Below, piece by piece: positions 54,355-63,267 of a stretch of DNA of 64,000 nucleotides. The DNA comes from Sulfurimonas sp. (GTDB lineage Bacteria > Campylobacterota > Campylobacteria > Campylobacterales > Sulfurimonadaceae). The position numbers and the translations under genes were made by a program. The notes beneath the pieces are model-generated. The model saw only the letters and a list, made by a program, of their open reading frames with translations, was not told where the DNA came from and made no database searches. Location: contig JAKFWK010000003.1 of assembly GCA_021732045.1 (NCBI GenBank), positions 248,001-312,000 of the forward strand, in the 5' to 3' direction. Position 1 is the first letter of the stretch. Every line of letters begins with the position of its first letter.

Positions 54355-55509
54355 ATGTCATTTTCACAACTAGGACTTTCATCTCCTGTACAAAAAGCAC
54401 TCAAGCATCGTGGATTTACGCAGCCTACGCCAATACAAAAAGAGGTAATTCCTCTTGTTCTAGCAAAGCACGACATCATAGTCAGGGCTGAGACAGGAAG
54501 TGGGAAGAGTGCTAGTTTCATTTTGCCTATTTTAGAACTATGGTTGAAGCAAGTTGGAGAGGGCAAAGCGAAGATAAAAGTGCTAGTTTTAACTCCAACT
54601 CGTGAGTTAACCATCCAGATAGCTGATGCATTTTCTACATTTGGAGTCTTTTTAGATAGAAAACCAAAAGTTCTTAGTATTATCGGCGGAGAGAGTATCG
54701 GTAATCAGCTTTATGATATTCAGCAAGGTTGCGATATTTTGGTTGCAACTTCTGGAAGATTGCTTGACATCGTCACTAAAAAACAGATGAACTTATCGCA
54801 CCTTGATTTTTTTGTTCTTGATGAGGCAGATAGAATGCTTGATTTGGGCTTTTCAGAGGAGCTTGATCTTATTTTAAAAGAGCTACCATTAAAGCGTCAA
54901 AATCTTCTTTTTTCTGCAACTTATCCTCCAAAAATGCAACTTATTGCATCTAAAATCACTAAAGATCCACTCCACATCTCATCTTCTGGCAAAGAAGTTG
55001 CTGTGCAGAGCATACTTCAGCGCGCAATTTTGGTAAATCGTGAAAATAGAGGTCCGCTACTACGGTATCTGCTGGGTAGTGAAAAGTGGGAACAAGCGCT
55101 TGTTTTTATGGCAAATAGGCGCTCCGCTGATAATATTGCGCAGAAGTTTAAGAAGTATGGTTTTTTAGCAGATTCACTTCATGGCGACTTACTCCAAGAG
55201 GAGCGAATCTTTACGCTAGAACGCTTTAGAGCTAAAAAGATAAATATTCTGTTTGCTACGGACATCGCCGCAAGAGGGCTTGATATCGATGGGATATCGT
55301 GCGTTGTAAACTTTGACCTTCCTCGCTCACCGCTAGATTATATTCACAGAATTGGGCGAACAGGAAGAGCTGGCAGAGATGGAGTTGCGGTATCTTTTAT
55401 CGGGCATGAAGATAAAGAGCATTTCTCTCTTATAGAAAAACGCTCTGGAGTTAAGCTAGAGAGAGAGAGCAGATTGCAGGTTTTGAACTTAGTGGAGAGA
55501 CTCCAATAA
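54355..55509 (+). CDS. rhlE: DEAD-box RNA helicase (RhlE-type), C-terminal tail out of frame
   Basis: 384 residues as read. Helicase motifs in order: Q motif region GFTQPTPIQ, AETGSGKSA (motif I), PTRELT (Ia), DEAD as VLDEADRML, SAT (III), and HRIGRTGRAGR (VI). The frame ends at TAA 55507-55509 after LERESRLQVLNLVERLQ. If the (AG)6 tract 55458-55469 had five AG units, the frame would continue LEREQIAGFELSGETP and a basic tail rich in Lys/Gly to a stop at 55596-55598, as expected for RhlE relatives. So the C-terminus is probably frameshifted. Confidence 0.9.
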   Translation: MSFSQLGLSSPVQKALKHRGFTQPTPIQKEVIPLVLAKHDIIVRAETGSGKSASFILPILELWLKQVGEGKAKIKVLVLTPTRELTIQIADAFSTFGVFLDRKPKVLSIIGGESIGNQLYDIQQGCDILVATSGRLLDIVTKKQMNLSHLDFFVLDEADRMLDLGFSEELDLILKELPLKRQNLLFSATYPPKMQLIASKITKDPLHISSSGKEVAVQSILQRAILVNRENRGPLLRYLLGSEKWEQALVFMANRRSADNIAQKFKKYGFLADSLHGDLLQEERIFTLERFRAKKINILFATDIAARGLDIDGISCVVNFDLPRSPLDYIHRIGRTGRAGRDGVAVSFIGHEDKEHFSLIEKRSGVKLERESRLQVLNLVERLQ

Positions 55510-55598
55510 AAGAGCAAGGCAAAGAACCTATAAAAGGCAAAGGAAAAAGTAAAAAAGATAAAGCCAGAGAATTGGCTGCTAAAGCTTCTGTGAATTAA
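55458..55598 (+). pseudogene. Frameshifted C-terminal tail of the RhlE-type helicase
   Basis: Starting at the (AG)6 tract, the second frame encodes QIAGFELSGETPIKEQ, then a Lys/Gly-rich tail ending KASVN and TAA at 55598. This is family-like coding sequence in the wrong frame. Loss of one AG unit would restore a protein of 413 residues. Confidence 0.65.
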
Positions 55599-55662
55599 CT
55601 AGAGAAATTTGTAGTCTATATTTTTAAGTATCAAATAAACAATAGTGTATATAATGCCTACT

Positions 55663-55968
55663 ATGAAAAGAGTAAAGTTTAAAATAATATTGGTTCTACT
55701 TTTAAGTTTTTCCTTTCTTGTTGCACATGATTATGTTGTGCAAGATAAAAACTATGATACCAATTATGAAATCTGTTGCTCAAAACATACTAGTACAAAT
55801 ATCGGTGCTACTTTTCAAATCCATGATAATATTCACACTATTTTGTCGGTCCCAATTATAAGTGAGCTAAAAATAGTATTTATCTCCAAAAAAAAAGAAC
55901 TTTTCTTCTTTAGAGATAGTTTAGCCTCAATAAGCAAACTCGTTCTTCAGCGACCACCAATCAACTAA
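55663..55968 (+). CDS. Small exported protein upstream of the metal efflux genes
   Basis: 101 residues from the ATG at 55663. A signal peptide (KIILVLLLSFSFLVA) is followed by HDY, an adjacent Cys pair in YEICCSKHT and scattered His residues. The Cys pair, His residues and location upstream of a CusCBA-like operon suggest metal binding or sensing; that is inference. TATAAT at 55650-55655 lies just before the ATG, so earlier starts are unlikely. No family recognised. Confidence 0.5.
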   Translation: MKRVKFKIILVLLLSFSFLVAHDYVVQDKNYDTNYEICCSKHTSTNIGATFQIHDNIHTILSVPIISELKIVFISKKKELFFFRDSLASISKLVLQRPPIN

Positions 55969-56069
55969 TCACCCCCCTCTAATATAAAATACTAAATATC
56001 GCTTTAATGCTATTTTAGTCACAGTTATAAAAATCAGTTAATACAAACAGATCATAATAAAGGCTCATA

Positions 56070-57257
56070 ATGAGATTAAAAATATTTCTAATTTTATCGA
56101 TGGCTGTTAGTGTGTATGCTCAAAATCTGCAGGAGATTTTAGACTCACTAGCTAAAAGCAAAAAGATAAATTCCATAAAAGCTAAGCGAGATTCGGAGAT
56201 AGCCAACAATGAACTGCTCTTCTCGTATGATGCTCCATCGTTAGGAGCAACAGTTGCTCATGCAAAAGATACACAAAGAAGTGGGAGCGAATATACAGTT
56301 ATATTTTCACAAAATATATCCCACCCTTTTTCCTCTGGCAGTAAGAAAAATGCAACTGACTTTGCAACAAAATCATTTAAACAAGCAGCAGTTCATGATA
56401 TGCACATTGCATCATTGGAGGTTGCGTCAAAGTATCATAGCGCTTGTGTTGCGAAGGAGATGCAAGAGAGTGCCGCTATGCTTCTTTCTATGCAAAATGA
56501 GAGATTTGCTAAGGTTAAAAAAGCTTATGAGCTAGGAGAGGTTTCTAAAAAAGATATGCTTTTTAATAAGCTAGATTTGGTAAAGTTGAGTAAAAAAACT
56601 AATGGCTACAAAAGAGAGTATCTTCAAGAGCTCTCATCACTGCAACAAAGCGCTGAAAATATAGAGATAGATAGTCTCTCATGTAGTGACCTTCTAAATC
56701 TAACGGAAGATGTAAAGCTTGGAAATATTGATGAGCATGATGAGATAAAAGATTTAGAGTTTCAACAGAAATCTTCCCTTGCCTCTTATGATGTTTATAG
56801 TGCACCGCTTAGCTCTATTGGATACTTTGCTTCATTTGCTGATGAACTTGACACAAAAAGATATGCAGTTGGCATAAGCATCCCTCTTAGTTCACTGACG
56901 GCGCAAAAAGAACAAGCGAGAACAAAGTATCTCAATCACTCATCGTCGATTGGCTTACAGAAAGAGTCATTAAAAAAAGAGATAGAACTATCGTCAAAAT
57001 CACTTCAGATACGCATCAAAACGCTCTATAATGAGCATTATAATCTGAAAAATGAGGTGATACCTCTTAGCGAAGAGTTGGTAAAACTCTCAAAAGTAGC
57101 ACTTGATGAGGGTGAGGGGATGATTATGGAGTACATAGATGCTAGTCGCTCTTATTCAGAAAATATGTTGGAAATGTTAGAGATAAAAAAAAGTTACTAT
57201 AAAGAGCTGTTTGAGCTCTATAGAGTAGCCGACAAAGAATTTGGAGAAATAATATGA
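56070..57257 (+). CDS. TolC-family outer-membrane efflux channel (CusC/CzcC-like)
   Basis: 395 residues with AAAGG before the ATG and a signal peptide ending near VYA-QN. The protein is mostly long helices with repeated Ala/Glu/Lys pattern, plus short strand segments, as in TolC-type channels. It lacks the lipobox of some CusC proteins. Its stop overlaps the adaptor gene by ATGA. It is the outer-membrane exit of the tripartite pump below. Confidence 0.83.
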   Translation: MRLKIFLILSMAVSVYAQNLQEILDSLAKSKKINSIKAKRDSEIANNELLFSYDAPSLGATVAHAKDTQRSGSEYTVIFSQNISHPFSSGSKKNATDFATKSFKQAAVHDMHIASLEVASKYHSACVAKEMQESAAMLLSMQNERFAKVKKAYELGEVSKKDMLFNKLDLVKLSKKTNGYKREYLQELSSLQQSAENIEIDSLSCSDLLNLTEDVKLGNIDEHDEIKDLEFQQKSSLASYDVYSAPLSSIGYFASFADELDTKRYAVGISIPLSSLTAQKEQARTKYLNHSSSIGLQKESLKKEIELSSKSLQIRIKTLYNEHYNLKNEVIPLSEELVKLSKVALDEGEGMIMEYIDASRSYSENMLEMLEIKKSYYKELFELYRVADKEFGEII

Positions 57258-58315
57258 GAATAATAGTTAGTTTAATTTTAATAAATCTATCACTATTTGG
57301 AGCAAAGAGTGTTGTTATTACACAAAAACAGCAGAGTGATCTGGGAGTGAAAAGTGAGGTTGTGCAGAGAGTTAATAATATTTTATATGGACCATATAAT
57401 GGGAGTGTAACTCTGGATAAAAAAGATATTTTGCTTGTCAGTTCAAACATACAAGCAGTAGCGTCTGCTATATATGTTAGAGAGTTTGATTTTGTAAAAA
57501 AGGGTCAAAAACTTCTCTCGATTCGCTCTAGTGAGCTTTTGAGTCTTCAAAAAGATTATCTTGAGGCACAAATTCAGAGTCAAAGTGTAGATAGAATTTA
57601 TAATAGAGATCTAAAACTTTATAGTGATGGAGTTATTGCGCAAAAAAGGGTTCTTAGCTCACAAAGCGAGAAACAAAGTAGTGATTTGAGAGTGAACATG
57701 AGTAAAAATCAACTTCTTCAAAGTGGTTTTACAGCGGCACTTTTTGCTAGGTTGCAAAAAACACATATGCCTATTGCTGAGATAAGTATTGTGGCACCCA
57801 GAGATGGATTTGTGGATAAAATCAACATAAATACTGGCGGAATTATTATGCCACAAAGCCCAATTTTAACAATAAATGGAGTTGGACAAAGATTTATAGA
57901 GATGAGTGTACCTTTGAGGGTTTCGCAGAATTTATCTCGTGGCGACATCTGCTCTTTTGATAAGTATAGTGCCAAAATTGTCAACATCTCAAATGTAGTT
58001 AATGGTTCATCACAATCAGTTCAAGTAAGGGCGGTGATTGAAAAGAGTGGAGATGTTTTGATAAACAGAATCTATGGAGTCACTATATCAAAAGTTATAA
58101 AACGAGCTCTCAAGATTAAAAAAAGTGCCTTAGTGTTTGATGGAAGTAGATCTTTGGTTTTTAAGAGAGTTACATCTGGTTTTGATGCCGTAGAGGTAAA
58201 AATTATTAGTGAAGAAGCAGATAGTTATATTGTAGATTCAAATCTAAAAGAGAGTGATGAGCTAGCCATAAGCTCAACTTCTGCTCTTCATAGCGCATTA
58301 GAGAGCACGAGATGA
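57254..58315 (+). CDS. RND efflux periplasmic adaptor (CusB/CzcB-like)
   Basis: 353 residues with a short N-terminal signal or anchor (IIVSLILINLSLFGA). A barrel-sandwich segment is visible around VREFDFVKKGQKLLSIRS and the matching IVAPRDGFVDKININTGG; a coiled-coil hairpin lies between (about 90-160). Overlaps both neighbours by ATGA. Confidence 0.85.
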   Translation: MRIIVSLILINLSLFGAKSVVITQKQQSDLGVKSEVVQRVNNILYGPYNGSVTLDKKDILLVSSNIQAVASAIYVREFDFVKKGQKLLSIRSSELLSLQKDYLEAQIQSQSVDRIYNRDLKLYSDGVIAQKRVLSSQSEKQSSDLRVNMSKNQLLQSGFTAALFARLQKTHMPIAEISIVAPRDGFVDKININTGGIIMPQSPILTINGVGQRFIEMSVPLRVSQNLSRGDICSFDKYSAKIVNISNVVNGSSQSVQVRAVIEKSGDVLINRIYGVTISKVIKRALKIKKSALVFDGSRSLVFKRVTSGFDAVEVKIISEEADSYIVDSNLKESDELAISSTSALHSALESTR

Positions 58316-61300
58316 GTGAAAGATTAGTCACTTTTGCACTATCTCAGAGAGTCTTTATACTTATTGTCTCTTTGATTATTATTGCTTTTGGTATCTACTC
58401 TATTACAAGGTTGCCCGTTGATGCGTATCCAGATGTGTCACCAAATCAGGTAAAAATTATATTGAAATCCTCTGGAATGACTCCAGCTGAAATAGAGTCT
58501 CGTGTAGTGGTTCCGATTGAGCAGAATATGCAAAATATACCAAATCAGACAGTAACTCGTTCTTTGTCGAAGTATGGTATTTGTGATATTACGATTGATT
58601 TTAAGGATGGGGTTGATATCTACTGGGCGAGGGCACAAGTTGCACAAAAGCTTAGCGAAGCAATGGATGATCTGCCTTCTGGCATAAGTGGTGGATTGGC
58701 ACCAATTACGACTCCGCTTGGTGAAGTTTTGATGTTTAGCGTGGAGTCAAAAACGCTAAGTCTAACAGAAAAAAGAACTCTACTTGATTGGGTAATAAAC
58801 AAGAGAATTCGTCCTATTGACGGAGTTGCTGAAGTTAATGCTCTTGGCGGATTTGTAAAAAGCTATGAGATAATCCCAGACTATCTTAAGATGAAGCAAC
58901 ATGGCATTACGATGCAAAATCTTCAAGATACTATCATCAAAAATAACCAAAATGATGGTATTGGAAGGCTTTCGCTTGGAGAGCAGAGTCTATTTGTGCG
59001 TTCTGAGGGAAGAGTAAAAAATATAGATGAGATCTCAAATCTGATTATCAAGCAAGACGGTGGAGCAAACATACGAATCTCTGATGTGAGTAGCGTTGAG
59101 ATAGGTTCGCTTGTTCGCTCTGGATTTGTAACAAAAGACGGAAAAGGCGAGGCTGTTGAGGGCTTGATTCTTGCAAGAAAGGGTGTTGATGCTTCGTTAC
59201 TGCTCAAAAATGTAAAGGCGGAAATTCAAAAGATACAAAAAGATTTGCCAAAAGGTACAAAAATAGAGATATTTTATGACCGCTCCGATCTAGTTGGAAA
59301 AGCTATAAATACAGTAGCAAAAGCGCTTTTAGAGGCACTTTTGCTGATAGTTATAATATTGTATGTTTTTTTAGGAAACTTTAGGGCATCTTTTAATGTT
59401 GCAATCATACTTCCGTTTGCAATTTTGATGACATTTATCTCTATGGATTATTTTGGAATAAGTGCGAATCTTATGAGTTTGGGCGGGGTTTCTATTGCCA
59501 TTGGAATGCTTGTTGATGCAAGTGTTGTTATGGTTGAGAATATAAGTGAGAGACTCCAGAGTGAGAGATATAAAAATATTCCAAAATATAGTGTTGTTTT
59601 AGAGTCCGCAAAAGAGGTCTCAAACTCAATTTTTATCGGCGTGCTAATCATAATCATAGTTTTTTTACCTCTTCTTACGCTTGAGGGCTTAGAGGGAAAA
59701 CTATTTGTTCCAGTTGCGTTAAGTGTAGTTTTTGCTCTTGCTGCTTCGCTGTTGCTCACACTTACATTTATACCAATTGTGAGTCTGTATGTCTTAAAAC
59801 AAGAGACTCATGCGAAGTCTGCTATTGTGCTTTTTTTAGAGAAAAATTATGGAATTGTTCTTGATTATGCGCTGTCTCATCAGAAACATATTTTTATTGC
59901 AGTGCTGATTTTGTGGATAGCAACAATCGGGGCTTTTACGCAGGTCGGCAAAACATTTATGCCAAATCTTGATGAGGGTAACATTATAATCAGTGTTGAA
60001 AAGAGCTCATCTATCTCTCTTGAAGCAAGCAGAGAGATTGATACAAAAATTCAAAAAGCTCTTATGCGAGATGTGCCGGAAATAATCTCAATTGTCGCTC
60101 GTAGTGGAAGTGATGAAATAGGACTAGACCCTATGGGACTAAATGAGACAGATACATTTTTAGTTCTAAAGCCAAAAAAGGAGTGGCGTAATCCATCAAA
60201 AGAGGTATTATTGGAGAGAATCCGCAAAGTACTCGATGAATTTATAGGGGTTAAGTATAGTTTTAATCAGCCGATTCAGATGAGAATATCAGAGATGCTG
60301 AGTGGTTCAAGAGGAGATATTGTTGTAAAAACATACGGCGAAGGGAGTGAGAAACTAGATAGCATCTCAAAAGATGTAGTAAAAATCGCAAAAAGCATAA
60401 AGGGAAATAGCGATGTATACAAGAAAAGCAATGAGGGAGTTGCATACTGGGAGCTGAATTTTAAAGATGATGCAATGTCTAGGTATGGAGTAAGCAGAGA
60501 TGAACTCTCTGCCTATCTAAAGAGTGTTGTTGATGGAGTCAAGGTTGGCATTATTCAAGAGGAGCTCAGACGAATCCCGCTTGTAATAAGTGGCTCAAAT
60601 GAGATGCGAACAAGTATGAGCCAAAATGCAAATCTTCAATATATACTAAAAGATGGTTCAAGTATTGAGTTAAATGAGCTTGTTGAGTTTAAAATGACAC
60701 AGGGTGCAGTTCAAGTTGAGCATGAAAACACAATGAGAAAAAGTTCCGTTATGATAAATGTAGAGGGTCGCGATTTGGTTGGTTTTGTTGATGAGCTTAG
60801 CACAAAGATTGAAAAAGAGATAAAACTTCCTAGCGGATATTTTATAGAGTATGCCGGAGAGTATAAAAATCAACAAAGAGCCTCTAAAAAATTGACTATT
60901 GTCATTCCAATTGCAATTTTGCTTATCTTTATTTTGTTGCTTGTTACATTTAGGTCAACGCTTCAAGCTTTTCTTATTATTCTGAATATTCCTTTCGCAC
61001 TTATTGGCGGAATCATCGGGCTTTATCTAAACAGTGAGTATATGAGTATTCCTGCAAGCGTTGGGTTTATTGCTCTGATGGGTATTGCGGTTTTAAATGG
61101 AATCGTTATGGTAAGTTATTTTAATCAGTTAGCAGAGAAGATTGATGATCCGCTAGAGGTTGTAAAACAGGGGGCAATAAGAAGAGTTCGTCCAGTTCTA
61201 ATGACCGCATTCATTGCAGCGCTCGGACTTGTTCCTATGCTTTTGGCAACTGGTCCTGGTTCTGAGATACAAAAACCACTAGCAATAGTCGTTGTAAATG

Positions 61301-61374
61301 GGCTTGTCTCATCAACATTTTTAACTCTAATCTTGCTTCCTATACTCTATCGTAGGTTTGTACTTAAAGATTGA
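58312..61374 (+). CDS. Heavy-metal RND transporter (CusA/CzcA family)
   Basis: 1020 residues with 12 transmembrane helices and two large periplasmic loops. The N-terminus (ITRLPVDAYPDVSPNQV) is characteristic of heavy-metal RND pumps. TM4 has IAIGMLVDASVVMVENI with the proton-relay Asp. AFTQVGKTFMPNLDEGNII is a CusA/CzcA signature. Substrate class (Cu/Ag or Zn/Co/Cd) cannot be settled by eye. Forms an operon with the TolC and adaptor genes. Confidence 0.93.
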   Translation: MSERLVTFALSQRVFILIVSLIIIAFGIYSITRLPVDAYPDVSPNQVKIILKSSGMTPAEIESRVVVPIEQNMQNIPNQTVTRSLSKYGICDITIDFKDGVDIYWARAQVAQKLSEAMDDLPSGISGGLAPITTPLGEVLMFSVESKTLSLTEKRTLLDWVINKRIRPIDGVAEVNALGGFVKSYEIIPDYLKMKQHGITMQNLQDTIIKNNQNDGIGRLSLGEQSLFVRSEGRVKNIDEISNLIIKQDGGANIRISDVSSVEIGSLVRSGFVTKDGKGEAVEGLILARKGVDASLLLKNVKAEIQKIQKDLPKGTKIEIFYDRSDLVGKAINTVAKALLEALLLIVIILYVFLGNFRASFNVAIILPFAILMTFISMDYFGISANLMSLGGVSIAIGMLVDASVVMVENISERLQSERYKNIPKYSVVLESAKEVSNSIFIGVLIIIIVFLPLLTLEGLEGKLFVPVALSVVFALAASLLLTLTFIPIVSLYVLKQETHAKSAIVLFLEKNYGIVLDYALSHQKHIFIAVLILWIATIGAFTQVGKTFMPNLDEGNIIISVEKSSSISLEASREIDTKIQKALMRDVPEIISIVARSGSDEIGLDPMGLNETDTFLVLKPKKEWRNPSKEVLLERIRKVLDEFIGVKYSFNQPIQMRISEMLSGSRGDIVVKTYGEGSEKLDSISKDVVKIAKSIKGNSDVYKKSNEGVAYWELNFKDDAMSRYGVSRDELSAYLKSVVDGVKVGIIQEELRRIPLVISGSNEMRTSMSQNANLQYILKDGSSIELNELVEFKMTQGAVQVEHENTMRKSSVMINVEGRDLVGFVDELSTKIEKEIKLPSGYFIEYAGEYKNQQRASKKLTIVIPIAILLIFILLLVTFRSTLQAFLIILNIPFALIGGIIGLYLNSEYMSIPASVGFIALMGIAVLNGIVMVSYFNQLAEKIDDPLEVVKQGAIRRVRPVLMTAFIAALGLVPMLLATGPGSEIQKPLAIVVVNGLVSSTFLTLILLPILYRRFVLKD

Positions 61375-61387
61375 TATACAAGAGTTA

Positions 61388-61427
61388 TCTAGGGTTTAAA
61401 GATAAAATAAACCCTAGATTTTATTAG
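61388..61427 (+). terminator. Rho-independent terminator after the RND operon
   Basis: TCTAGGGTTTA (61388-61398) pairs with TAAACCCTAGA (61408-61418), an 11-bp perfect stem with a 9-base loop, followed by TTTTATTAG. It ends the metal efflux operon. Confidence 0.85.
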
Positions 61428-61475
61428 CTTTAAAATAGCAATATGTTAAACTCCTACCCTAAATGAGGATATTTT

Positions 61476-62141
61476 ATGTATAAAACTATTTTACTGTCGG
61501 TTCTACTTTGTTTACAAGTTAGCGCCATTGAGATGACACAAACGCCCATAAATTTTGGTGAAACAAGAGTTGAGCTCACAAAGCAGTACATAAAAGATCA
61601 CTATAAACTAGATGTGCAAAACATCAAAATTATTCCAAAAATTATAGTTATTCATCACACCGCAATAGATGATTTTAACGAATCGCTTTCTCGTTTCACC
61701 TCGCAAACACTTCCTAGTGATCGACCTGAAATCACCAAAGGCGGAAGCGTAAATGTCTCTACTCATTTTATGATTGAGCAAAACGGAACTATCCATCAGT
61801 TGATGCCGCTTGACATCATGGCAAGACATGTTATAGGGCTAAACTACAACTCCATCGGTATAGAAAATGTTGGTGGTGCGCACTCAAAAGACAACTTAAC
61901 TCCTGCGCAACTTAAGGCAAACATAGAGCTTATAAATGAGCTTAAGAAGAAATTCCCAACAATTGAGTATGTGATAGGGCATTATGAGTATAAGTGCTTA
62001 GAGAAAAGCCCACTTTGGCTCGAGGCAGATAGAGGCTACAGGACATATAAAGATGACCCATCAAAGAGATTTATGAGAGAAGTGAGAGAGAAGATAGAGG
62101 GATTCAAGGGTGCTTTATGTGCCAAAGAGACAGATGATTAG
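61476..62141 (+). CDS. N-acetylmuramoyl-L-alanine amidase (Amidase_2/PGRP fold)
   Basis: 221 residues with GAGGA before the ATG and a signal peptide (cleavage near VSA-IE). IIVIHHTAIDD provides the first zinc His, THFMIEQNGTIHQL and ARHVIGLNYNSIGIENVGG follow, and VIGHYEY provides the second zinc His. It cleaves the amide bond between muramic acid and the stem peptide in the periplasm. The downstream membrane protein and epimerase fit use of the released peptides. Confidence 0.9.
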   Translation: MYKTILLSVLLCLQVSAIEMTQTPINFGETRVELTKQYIKDHYKLDVQNIKIIPKIIVIHHTAIDDFNESLSRFTSQTLPSDRPEITKGGSVNVSTHFMIEQNGTIHQLMPLDIMARHVIGLNYNSIGIENVGGAHSKDNLTPAQLKANIELINELKKKFPTIEYVIGHYEYKCLEKSPLWLEADRGYRTYKDDPSKRFMREVREKIEGFKGALCAKETDD

Positions 62142-63267
62142 TTCCACATTTGCCTATCTCGCTACTCTTGCATTGGTTGTCTTGTTGTTTGTTTTGCTGG
62201 AGAGAAAAACCAAGCTAAAAGTATTTAAATTTGTTCCTGTGGTTGTTATGATTTATCTCTCATGTATGTTTCTGGCTGGCATTGGAGTGTTTGAGCAAAA
62301 CAAAAATATAGATGAAGTTTATAGCAATCTGCAAAAAATTCTGCTCCCATCTATGCTTTTTTTGATGCTGCTGCGAGTTGATTTAAGAGACTTTTTTAAA
62401 CTCGGCAAATCTTTACTTATAGCCTATGTACTGGCAATTTTTTCACTGTTTGTTGCTTTTATCTCTGTCTCTTTGATTTTTGATTTTAACAAAGAGATGG
62501 CAGCTTCTTTTGGTGCGTTGAGCGGAAGCTGGATTGGTGGAACAGCAAACATGATAGCCGTCGGTTCGGCTCTTGGCGTGTCGCAGGAAGCTTTTGGATA
62601 CACACTTATAGTTGATAGTTTTAATTACACAATTTGGATTATGTTTTTGCTCTTTTTGGTACCATTTGCCCACCGCTTTAACATTTTTACAGCTTCATAT
62701 GAAGAGATGGCAAGACTAGAGAAAATTGAGTCTGTTTATGCTATCGGCGTTAAAAAATATTGGCTTTTGATTTCGCTTTCTCTCATGGTTGCTTATACCG
62801 TAAACCTCATAGCAGAGAGTGGTTTTATCTTGCTAAACTACACAACCACAACAGTTGTTTTGGCAACCCTTTTGGGTATTTTTGGCTCATTTTCAAAACT
62901 AAAGTTTGTGAATGGCTCTGGAGAAGCATCTACAATAATGCTCTATCTTCTTCTGGCTTTAATTGGCTCAAAAGCAGTTTTTCAAAATTTTAATGGTGTT
63001 GGAGTATATATCTTCGCAGGATTTTGTATCTTAGTGATTCATGCCACAATAATGGTTATTGGAGCAAAAATCTTCAAACTAAACCTCTTTAGTATTGCAG
63101 TTGCAAGTTTAGCAAGTATAGGCGGAGTTGCATCAGCTTCTATTTTGGCAGCAGCATACAGCAGAGCACTCGTCGGGATCGGTGTTTTGATGGCAATAAT
63201 GGGCTATGTCATAGGAACTTTCGGTGGGATAATTTTAGGAAATATTTTAGTTAGGATAGCAGAATGA
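62134..63267 (+). CDS. DUF819-family membrane protein
   Basis: 377 residues from the ATG at 62134, which overlaps the amidase stop; an in-frame GTG at 62110 would add eight polar residues. About ten transmembrane helices in two repeats. Family-like motifs include SFGALSGSWIGGTANMIAVG and SLASIGGVASASILAAAYS, which resemble each other and suggest two inverted halves. Wedged between an amidase and a dipeptide epimerase, overlapping both. It may import murein peptides or their products; that is inference. Confidence 0.78.
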   Translation: MISSTFAYLATLALVVLLFVLLERKTKLKVFKFVPVVVMIYLSCMFLAGIGVFEQNKNIDEVYSNLQKILLPSMLFLMLLRVDLRDFFKLGKSLLIAYVLAIFSLFVAFISVSLIFDFNKEMAASFGALSGSWIGGTANMIAVGSALGVSQEAFGYTLIVDSFNYTIWIMFLLFLVPFAHRFNIFTASYEEMARLEKIESVYAIGVKKYWLLISLSLMVAYTVNLIAESGFILLNYTTTTVVLATLLGIFGSFSKLKFVNGSGEASTIMLYLLLALIGSKAVFQNFNGVGVYIFAGFCILVIHATIMVIGAKIFKLNLFSIAVASLASIGGVASASILAAAYSRALVGIGVLMAIMGYVIGTFGGIILGNILVRIAE

